Shown here: piece by piece, positions 42,447 through 47,957 of the stretch | How positions within the stretch are numbered: the stretch's first letter is position 1 | Layout of the letters: every line of letters starts with the position of its first letter | Assembly (NCBI GenBank): GCA_964236445.1 | Contig: CAXSDR010000014.1 | Location: forward strand, 1 to 47,957 | DNA length: 47,957 nt | Direction of reading: 5' to 3' | DNA from: CAXSDR01 sp964236445 | Lineage (GTDB): Bacteria > Actinomycetota > Actinomycetes > Motilibacterales > Motilibacteraceae | The notes under the pieces: generated by a model | The model's database searches: none | The model's input: only the letters and a program-made list of their open reading frames with translations | Told to the model about the DNA's origin: nothing | Position numbers and translations under genes: made by a program

Positions 42447-42537
42447 GGTTGGCAGAAGGGCCCCCGCTGCCAACTCCGGCACGGCAGATGGGTCCCCTGT
42501 GGCGAACCTATTGGCAGCGGGGGCCCTTCTGCCAAAC
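42447..42537. repeat. 91-bp inverted-repeat element, copy 2
   Basis: The arms TTGGCAGAAGGGCCCCCGCT (from 42449) and AGCGGGGGCCCTTCTGCCAA (ending 42535-42536) are fully complementary. Each arm carries a nested TTGGCAG/CTGCCAA. The element starts 14 nt after the sigma-factor stop. It matches copy 1 at 7605-7695 with no gaps, and most differences lie in the inner loop. Orientation relative to the preceding gene is the same in both copies. Confidence 0.85.
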
Positions 42538-42551
42538 AAGGGGGTGGGGGA

Positions 42552-43424
42552 TTAGGCGACGACCGCAGACGCGTAGGGCGGCGTGATGCCGGAGATGCGG
42601 GCGCGGAAGTCGCCGTGGGCAGCGACGTCGGCGACGTAGGAGTCGCGGCGGCGCGCCGCGCAACCACCCGGCCGCGAGTGGGGTGCAACGAGCGAGGGCT
42701 CGAGCTGGGCGTTCATGCCGTCCTTGAGCAGCAGCAGCGCTTCCGCGCGCATCTGGGAGACGCGGGACTCCGAGACACCGAGCTCCTCGGCGATCTCCGC
42801 CATCGGGCGCTCCTCGAAGAAGTAGCGGATCACCACGGTGCGCAAGCGGTCAGGCAGCACCTCGACAGCGTCGTAGAGGTAGCCGATGCGCTCGCGGTGC
42901 AGCAGGACCTCGTCGGGGCCGGGCTCGCGGCCCGACACGACGTCGTCGACGCTACCGGAGTCGCCGAAACCCTGCAGGCTGAGGACCACCGCGCGCTGCA
43001 CGTCCTCCTGCACGGCGTCGATCTCGCTCGGCGCGACACCGAGATATTCCGCCAGTTCGGTCTGCGTCGGCGTACGCCCCATGGCACGCGTCAGCTCCTC
43101 CTCCGCGATGTCGCGGCGACGGGCGCGGCTGCGGACCGAGCGCGACGCCCAGTCATAGCTGCGGAGTTCGTCGATGAGCGCGCCGCGGATGCGCGTGGAG
43201 GCGAAACGTCCGAAGGGGACCCCGCGCTCATCGTCGAACGAGCGCGCGGCCTGCGCCAGCGCGGCCATCCCGGCGGAAGTCAGCTCGTCACGACTCACAT
43301 GCGCCGGGAGCCGGCCGATGAGCTCACTGACGAGATAGCCGACGAGGGGCAGGTGCTCGGTGACGAGCTGCTCCTCACGGTGGTGGTCGACCAGCCGGGC
43401 TCTGGGATCCGTCATTGCGCTCAT
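42552..43424 (-). CDS. fliA: Flagellar sigma factor (FliA/WhiG family)
   Basis: 290 residues. Region 2 is at about 25-95 (LVGYLVSELIGRLPAHVSRDELTSAGMAALAQAARSFDDERGVPFGRFASTRIRGALIDELRSYDWASRSVR). Region 3 follows (MGRTPTQTELAEYLGV), and region 4 is at about 175-230 (LPDRLRTVVIRYFFEERPMAEIAEELGVSESRVSQMRAEAL). The tail of about 50 residues after region 4 ends ISGITPPYASAVVA and is not part of the core family. The ATG at 43424 lies 6 nt after its own sigma-28-like -10. No FlgM anti-sigma gene is visible in the window. Confidence 0.93.
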   Translation of the reverse strand: MSAMTDPRARLVDHHREEQLVTEHLPLVGYLVSELIGRLPAHVSRDELTSAGMAALAQAARSFDDERGVPFGRFASTRIRGALIDELRSYDWASRSVRSRARRRDIAEEELTRAMGRTPTQTELAEYLGVAPSEIDAVQEDVQRAVVLSLQGFGDSGSVDDVVSGREPGPDEVLLHRERIGYLYDAVEVLPDRLRTVVIRYFFEERPMAEIAEELGVSESRVSQMRAEALLLLKDGMNAQLEPSLVAPHSRPGGCAARRRDSYVADVAAHGDFRARISGITPPYASAVVA

Positions 43425-43430
43425 GGCCGA

Positions 43431-43460
43431 TCACTCGGGGTCCCCGGAAGCCGCCTTGAG
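43431..43460 (-). promoter_or_regulatory. Sigma-28-like promoter of the sigma gene (autoregulation)
   Basis: On the minus strand: CTCAAG (43460-43455), 16 nt, CCGAGTGA (43438-43431), then 6 nt to the ATG at 43424. It suggests that the sigma factor transcribes its own gene, as a leaderless mRNA. Confidence 0.5.
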
Positions 43461-43570
43461 GAAACAGGGGAAAGACAAGCACTCAGGACTAACCCAACAA
43501 GGCCTTGCGATGGTCATGGCCGGGCCGAACGTCCCGGTAGGCACTGAGGCGGACGCACCGCACCGAACTT

Positions 43571-43599
43571 CTCAGGTGTTTCACACGGCCGCCGATGAG
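43571..43599 (+). promoter_or_regulatory. Sigma-28-like promoter of flgN-flgK-flgL-fliW-csrA
   Basis: CTCAGG (43571-43576), 15 nt, CCGATGAG (43592-43599). The predicted leader of about 30 nt contains GGGAGG before the flgN ATG. It lies in the 210-bp divergent region shared with the sigma gene; the remaining 43461-43570 shows nothing else recognisable. Confidence 0.65.
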
Positions 43600-43634
43600 G
43601 TCTCAGACATGCACGCACTTCCGGGAGGTCTTCG

Positions 43635-44117
43635 ATGAGCCTTGCAGGGGTCTCCAGCACCCTGTGGCGCGAGCGTGAGCTTCTCGAGCTGCTGCTGTTC
43701 AAGCTCGAGGAGGAGCAGCTCGTCCTCGCCTCGGGTCGTACGCGCTGGCTCGCCCGCGCCACGAAAGAGGTCGAAGTCGTGCTGGAAGAGGTCCGTCGCA
43801 CCGAGCTCATGCGCGCCGTCCAGGTCGACGCGGCCGCCGCCGAGCTGGGCCTGCCCGCCGGCCCGAGCCTGCGTGAGCTCGCCGAGGCGTGCCAGGAACC
43901 CTGGCGCTCCCTGCTGCTCGAGCACCGTCAGGCCTTCATGACCGCGACCGTCGAGATCCAGCAGATGGCCGAGGTCAACCGCGACCTGCTCACCAGTGGC
44001 TTCCGGGCCGCGCGCGAGGCGCTGCTGTCGATCACCGACAGCGCGGAGACCTACACCCACACCGGTACGCCGGTCGCCGTCGGCCGCTATGCGCGCCTCG
44101 TCGACGAGGCGATCTAG
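43635..44117 (+). CDS. flgN: FlgN-like export chaperone
   Basis: 160 residues, all-helical. ERELLELLLFKLEEEQLVLASGRTRWL matches the FlgN N-terminal helix pattern, with leucine-rich coiled coils to about residue 125. FlgN carries hook-filament junction proteins FlgK and FlgL, which are the next two genes. The ATG at 43635 follows GGGAGG. It ends 2 nt before flgK. Confidence 0.85.
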   Translation: MSLAGVSSTLWRERELLELLLFKLEEEQLVLASGRTRWLARATKEVEVVLEEVRRTELMRAVQVDAAAAELGLPAGPSLRELAEACQEPWRSLLLEHRQAFMTATVEIQQMAEVNRDLLTSGFRAAREALLSITDSAETYTHTGTPVAVGRYARLVDEAI

Positions 44118-44119
44118 TC

Positions 44120-45544
44120 ATGTCGAGCACCTTCGGTGGCATCAACACCGCCTACAGCGCGCTCGTGGCGCAGCGTCGCGCCCTCGATGTGGCGGGCCAG
44201 AACCTCGCCAACGCCAACACACCGGGCTACTCGCGACAGCGCGTCACGATGGAGTCTGTCGGCGGCCCCGCCACGGCTGCGCGGTGGTCGACCTATGACG
44301 GCGCGGGTCAGGGCGTCCGCGTGACGGACACCACCCGCATGCTCGACGTGTTCGCGCAGCAGCGGGCGCAGGCCGAACATGGCACCGATGCCTCGCTGAC
44401 GCAGCAGGCGAGCACCCTGAGCGGCATCGAGAACCAGCTCGTCGAGCCGTCCGACACCGGTATCAAGACACAGCTCGAAGCGGTCTGGAACAGCCTTGAG
44501 GAGGTCTCGAATCAGCCCGGTGTCATCGGCTTGCGCAGCGCCCTGCTGCAGAACGCGGAGACGCTCGCGGGGAGCCTGCGCAGCGCCCGGGGCGCTCTCG
44601 ACGGGCAGTGGCAGGACACCCGCGCGGCTCTGACGTCGACGGTGACCGAGGTGAACGCCACAGCCAAGAACGTCGCGGACCTCAACGCGGCGATCCGCAA
44701 GGACACCCTCGCCGGCGTCCCGGCCAACGAGCTGGCCGACCAGCGCGACGCGCTCGTCGCCACGATCTCCAAACTGACCGGCGCGACGTCGCGCAACAAC
44801 GACGACGGCACCGTCGACGTCTACGTCGCGGGCTCGTCGCTGGTGCGAGGCGACAAGGCCGAGTCCCTCTATGTCACCGGGACGTCGAACTCCTCGCTCA
44901 CCGGGAGCGACCCCGTGACCGTGCGACGCAGCACTGACGGCAACCCCGCAGGCATCGCATCGGGCACCGCGGCCGGGGCCCTGCAGGGACTGAACTCGAC
45001 GATCCCGGCGTACGCCACGAAGCTCGACGGCTTCGCCACGCAGCTCGCCACAGCCGTCAACACCGTCCACCGCACCGGCTATGACCTCGACCCCGCGGGT
45101 GATCCCCCCACCGGCGGAGAGCAGCGCGACTTCTTCGCGTCCACCGACGGCAACCCCATCACTGCTGCCAACATCACCGTCGGCATCACCGACCCCCGCA
45201 AGGTCGCCGCGTCCGCTACGCCCGGCGGCAACCTCGGCGGTGACATCGCCACCGCCATGGCGAACATCGCGGTCGACCCGACCGGCCCCGAGGCGACCTA
45301 TGCCTCACTCGTGGTCGGCCTCGGCAGCGCGGTCTCGTCAGCGAACACGCGGTCCGCCGCACAGGCAGCGGTCGTCAGCCAGGCCGATGCGGCCGTCAGC
45401 TCCGTCTCCGGGGTCGACATGGACGAGGAGATGGCGAACATGCTGATGTACCAGCACGCCTATGAGGCAGCCGCTCGTGTCCTCACCACGGTCGACTCGA
45501 CGCTGGACACGTTGATCAACCGCACCGGACTGGTCGGGAGATAG
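44120..45544 (+). CDS. flgK: Hook-filament junction protein FlgK
   Basis: 474 residues. The N-terminus FGGINTAYSALVAQRRALDVAGQNLANANTPGYSRQRV is diagnostic of FlgK. The C-terminus SSVSGVDMDEEMANMLMYQHAYEAAARVLTTVDSTLDTLI is intact. The ATG at 44120 lies 2 nt after the flgN stop; the longer frame upstream is flgN shadow. It ends 3 nt before flgL. Confidence 0.96.
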   Translation: MSSTFGGINTAYSALVAQRRALDVAGQNLANANTPGYSRQRVTMESVGGPATAARWSTYDGAGQGVRVTDTTRMLDVFAQQRAQAEHGTDASLTQQASTLSGIENQLVEPSDTGIKTQLEAVWNSLEEVSNQPGVIGLRSALLQNAETLAGSLRSARGALDGQWQDTRAALTSTVTEVNATAKNVADLNAAIRKDTLAGVPANELADQRDALVATISKLTGATSRNNDDGTVDVYVAGSSLVRGDKAESLYVTGTSNSSLTGSDPVTVRRSTDGNPAGIASGTAAGALQGLNSTIPAYATKLDGFATQLATAVNTVHRTGYDLDPAGDPPTGGEQRDFFASTDGNPITAANITVGITDPRKVAASATPGGNLGGDIATAMANIAVDPTGPEATYASLVVGLGSAVSSANTRSAAQAAVVSQADAAVSSVSGVDMDEEMANMLMYQHAYEAAARVLTTVDSTLDTLINRTGLVGR

Positions 45545-45547
45545 CCC

Positions 45548-46441
45548 ATGAGCACCTTTCGTGTCACGCAGCGCTCGATGGGCGACCACGCCCTCGCAAA
45601 CCTGCAGGCGAGCCTCGCTCGCACCAGCAAGCTGCAGGACCAGCTCTCGAGCGGCAAGCAGATCAGCCGCGCCTCGGACTCCCCGACGGGAACGGCGACG
45701 TCCCTGCAGCTGCGCAGCGACCTGCGCGCCAACACGCAATACGTCCGCAACGCCGACGACGGGGTCGCCTACCTCGCCACCATCGACACGGCGCTGGGCA
45801 ACGCCATGGACCAGGCTCGCGCCGCTCGCGACCTTACCGTCAGGGGCATGTCGACAGGCAGCAACGACGGCAACGCCCGGGCCGGAATCGCCGCGGAGGT
45901 CGCGCAGCTGCGCAAGACCCTCATGGGCGTGGCGAACACCACCTATCTTGGACGCCCGGTCTTCGGCGGCACGACAGCCGGGAGCACCGCGTACGACGCC
46001 AACGGCACCTTCACCGGTGACTCGGGGCAGGTGCTGCGGACGGTAGCGAAGGGCCAGCAGGTGCAGGTCGACGCGAACGGCACGCAGGTCTTCGGCGACG
46101 GCACCACCTCACCGCAGCTCTTCACCGTCCTGAACAACATCACCCAGCACCTGACCAGTGCCCCGTCCCTGCTGGCCGCCGACCTCACGCAGCTCGACAC
46201 CGCAATGACAAAGATGGCGACGAGTCGCACCGACGTCGGCGCACGCTACAACCGGCTCGACACCATGCGGTCCACTGCCAGCGACCAGGTGATCAACGTG
46301 AAGAACTCGCTCAGCGACGTCGAGAACATCGACCTGCCCGCGACCATCGTCAATCTGCAGCTGCAGCAGACGGCCTATCAGGCCGCGCTGAGCGCCACGG
46401 CAAAGGTCATTCAGCCCAGCCTCCTGAACTTCCTGAGCTGA
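45548..46441 (+). CDS. flgL: Hook-filament junction protein FlgL
   Basis: 297 residues. The N-terminal flagellin-like domain is FRVTQRSMGDHALANLQASLARTSKLQDQLSSGKQISRASDSPTGT, with RPVFGGT in the middle. The C-terminal helix is LSDVENIDLPATIVNLQLQQTAYQAALSATAKVIQPSLLNFLS. It lies directly before fliW. Confidence 0.96.
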   Translation: MSTFRVTQRSMGDHALANLQASLARTSKLQDQLSSGKQISRASDSPTGTATSLQLRSDLRANTQYVRNADDGVAYLATIDTALGNAMDQARAARDLTVRGMSTGSNDGNARAGIAAEVAQLRKTLMGVANTTYLGRPVFGGTTAGSTAYDANGTFTGDSGQVLRTVAKGQQVQVDANGTQVFGDGTTSPQLFTVLNNITQHLTSAPSLLAADLTQLDTAMTKMATSRTDVGARYNRLDTMRSTASDQVINVKNSLSDVENIDLPATIVNLQLQQTAYQAALSATAKVIQPSLLNFLS

Positions 46442-46458
46442 CAGTGCACCATGGCGTC

Positions 46459-46923
46459 ATGACTGCGCAGGACGACCAGCACGCCCAGGCCGATGAGGAC
46501 GTCACGGCGGCAACCGCTCCCGACGAGCCGGCCCCGCCGGAGATCTCCTTCGCCGACGGCCTGCCCGGCTTTCCGCAAGCGCACAGCTTCGTGCTCGAGC
46601 AGCTGGACGAGTCAGGGCTGGTCTTCGCGCTGCGTAACGTCGAGGACACCGAGCTCCGGTTCATCGTCGTGCCGCCGGCATCGTTCTTCCCTGACTATGC
46701 GCCGCCGATCGATGACCAGACCATCGAAGATCTGGCGCTGATGGCTTCGGACGAGCCGCTGCTCCTCGTGGTCATCACCTTCGGCGAGAGCATCGATGAC
46801 GCGACAGGCAACCTGCTCGCGCCGCTGGTCGTCAACCCCCGCACCCGCCGCGCCGCGCAGATGGTCATGAGTGGCTCGGACCTGCCGCTACGGGCTCCCC
46901 TACGATCTTGGCACGACCGCTGA
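46459..46923 (+). CDS. fliW: Flagellar assembly factor FliW
   Basis: 154 residues. After an acidic N-terminal tail of about 30 residues, the FliW core reads EISFADGLPGFPQAHSFVLEQLDESGLVFALRNVEDTELRFIVVPP, then NLLAPLVVNPRTRRAAQMVM. FliW binds flagellin and, when freed, antagonises CsrA. The ATG at 46459 was chosen over a GTG at 46444 on the basis of spacing from the flgL stop. It is 28 nt before csrA, the usual pairing. Confidence 0.94.
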   Translation: MTAQDDQHAQADEDVTAATAPDEPAPPEISFADGLPGFPQAHSFVLEQLDESGLVFALRNVEDTELRFIVVPPASFFPDYAPPIDDQTIEDLALMASDEPLLLVVITFGESIDDATGNLLAPLVVNPRTRRAAQMVMSGSDLPLRAPLRSWHDR

Positions 46924-46951
46924 TGTCCTCCCCTCTGTGCAAGGAGCTCCC

Positions 46952-47227
46952 GTGCTGGTGCTGAGCCGCCGCGTCGGAGAGAGCGTCGTCATCGGTCATG
47001 ACGTCGTCGTGACCGTGCTGGAGGTCCGTGGTGACGTCGTACGCGTGGGCATCGCCGCCCCACGCACCGTTCAGGTGCACCGCGAAGAGGTCTATCGCGA
47101 GCTGCGCGAGAGCAACCAGTCGGCCGCAGCGACGTCGGACGAGGCCATCAACGCGCTCACGGCACGGCTCGCTCGCAAGCCGGTCGCTGCGCCTGCCCCC
47201 GAGACTCCCGTCCCGCCCGCGGACTGA
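46952..47227 (+). CDS. csrA: Post-transcriptional regulator CsrA with extended C-terminus
   Basis: 91 residues. The core LVLSRRVGESVVIGHDVVVTVLEVRGDVVRVGIAAPRTVQVHREEVYREL has the RNA-binding R6-type residues and the VHR..V strand. A tail of about 35 residues (Ala/Pro-rich, ending ETPVPPAD) exceeds the usual 61-75 length. The GTG at 46952 follows AAGGAG. Its likely target is the fliC leader at 29726-29775. Confidence 0.93.
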   Translation: MLVLSRRVGESVVIGHDVVVTVLEVRGDVVRVGIAAPRTVQVHREEVYRELRESNQSAAATSDEAINALTARLARKPVAAPAPETPVPPAD

Positions 47228-47250
47228 GCGCCTTTGGCGGTACGCCTGCC

Positions 47251-47279
47251 TTCACGTAAGACGTTTCGGTGCCGATGAC
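47251..47279 (+). promoter_or_regulatory. Candidate sigma-28-like promoter of the chemoreceptor gene
   Basis: TTCACG (47251-47256), 15 nt, CCGATGAC (47272-47279). The -10 matches well; the -35 shares 4 of 6 bases with CTCAAG. The predicted leader is about 32 nt with GGGAGA before the ATG at 47318. Confidence 0.4.
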
Positions 47280-47317
47280 GAGTCGAGAGTGCACCTGCGA
47301 CACGGGAGATCTAAGCG

Positions 47318-47957
47318 ATGAAGGCTCTGGGAAGCACGCGCCGCAGGAAGGTCCCTGCCACGTTGGCCGGGGCGCTCGCTGACGACCGGCATCCCCTGCA
47401 CCGGGTGATCGACGGACTCGACACCCTTTGTGTGCTCCTCGGTCCGAACCGAGAGCCGCTCTTCTGGAACGCCCGAGCGACCGAGGAGGCCAAGTACCTC
47501 ACGGGCACCTCGCAAGAACGCATCGAGGCACTCGGGGTCGGCCTGCTCGGACCGCTGCACGACCCGGCGCCGCTGCCCGCTACGGGCACCGTCAGGACCG
47601 GAGGCGCTGTGCTGCGTGGGCACGCGAGCGCCATCCTCGACGCGGATGGCGTGCTGATCGGCTATGCCCTGGTCGGCGAGAACATCAGTGCCCGCACGAG
47701 TGCCGCAACCGGTGCGAGCAGCGCGGTCGTGCGCTGCGTGGACGACGTCGCCATGATCGGCGCCCAGCTCGCCAGCATCGCCCAGCAGACGTCCGAGCGT
47801 GCGGCTGCGGCTGCTTCGGGCACTCACCAGCTGCGTGCCAGCGTGCAGGACATCGCCCGCTCCTCCAGCACGGCGGCGACAACTGTCGATGAAGCGGTCG
47901 GTGCGGTGCGCGAGAGCCTCGACTCCCTCAAGCAGCTCGTTGCCGCGAGCAACGAGA
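47318..47957 (+). CDS. Soluble PAS-type methyl-accepting chemotaxis protein (3' end outside window)
   Basis: The first 213 residues are visible. A PAS-like domain covers about 25-125 (LHRVIDGLDTLCVLLGPNREPLFWNARATEEAKYLTG, then GHASAILDADGVLIGYALVGENIS). It is followed by the start of a chemoreceptor coiled coil (VDDVAMIGAQLASIAQQTSERAAAAASGTHQLRASVQDIARSSSTAA, heptad spaced). There is no membrane segment or signal peptide, so this is a cytoplasmic receptor. The signalling hairpin tip lies past the window edge. ATG at 47318. Confidence 0.85.
   Translation, partial: MKALGSTRRRKVPATLAGALADDRHPLHRVIDGLDTLCVLLGPNREPLFWNARATEEAKYLTGTSQERIEALGVGLLGPLHDPAPLPATGTVRTGGAVLRGHASAILDADGVLIGYALVGENISARTSAATGASSAVVRCVDDVAMIGAQLASIAQQTSERAAAAASGTHQLRASVQDIARSSSTAATTVDEAVGAVRESLDSLKQLVAASNE

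Noticed and set aside
42408..42539. 44-residue N-terminal extension of the glycosyltransferase
   Set aside because: It is translated repeat element and promoter. The same peptide-like string appears beside copy 1 only because the DNA is duplicated.
1..47957. CRISPR array, rRNA genes or insertion-sequence transposase
   Set aside because: No regularly spaced direct repeats, rRNA motifs or DDE/serine transposase signatures were seen. The only recombinase is the tRNA-linked integrase.

Overview
The window is high-GC actinobacterial DNA. Many starts are GTG or TTG, genes overlap by ATGA/GTGA, and the flagellar gene set is of Gram-positive type, with FliW and CsrA but no L- or P-ring genes. The gene content suggests a motile member of the Nocardioides group or a relative; this is inferred from gene content only. 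A run of exactly 100 N (18402-18501) breaks fliK, so this is a scaffold with one gap of unknown size.

Layout. (1) 1-2600: right end of an integrated plasmid-like element: a 5'-truncated, frameshifted RepSA-type replication initiator, an excisionase and a tyrosine integrase abutting the 3' end of tRNA-Arg(ACG). (2) 2798-3328: a GAF-like protein on the + strand. (3) 29716 down to 3325, minus strand: the core flagellar region. In transcription order it holds fliC, flaG, fliD, fliS and a fliT-like gene; then flgB, flgC, fliE-fliJ, an NlpC/P60-lytic transglycosylase fusion, fliK, flgD and flgE; then flbD, motA, motB, fliL, fliM, fliN, fliO, fliP, fliQ, fliR and flhB; then flhA, a degenerate flhF, a PilZ protein and a small membrane protein. 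(4) 29831-42407: a putative sugar-nucleotide and glycosyltransferase island. It has two nucleotidyltransferases, a cupin, a HAD phosphatase, a glycerophosphodiesterase-like enzyme, a WavE-like protein, two proteins of unknown function, a two-subunit ABC exporter and a large tandem-domain glycosyltransferase. (5) 42552-47957: a FliA-type sigma factor on the minus strand, diverging from flgN-flgK-flgL-fliW-csrA and a soluble chemoreceptor cut by the window edge.

How it fits together. A recurring promoter-like motif, CTCAAG-N15/16-CCGA, lies upstream of fliC, flgB, flbD, flgN, the sigma gene itself, the large glycosyltransferase, the divergent pair at 33028/33125 and, in weaker form, flhA, the GAF gene and the chemoreceptor. 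It looks like the local sigma-28 (FliA) motif. Several of these sites lie only 5-6 nt before the start codon, so those mRNAs should be leaderless. The fliC leader has a hairpin with an ACGGA loop plus an AAGGAGG ribosome site, the arrangement expected for CsrA repression relieved by FliW, and both regulators are encoded here.

The least explained parts are the sigma-28-linked glycosylation and ABC-exporter island, and a 91-bp inverted-repeat element present twice, each copy about 15 nt after a stop codon (flhB and the sigma gene).
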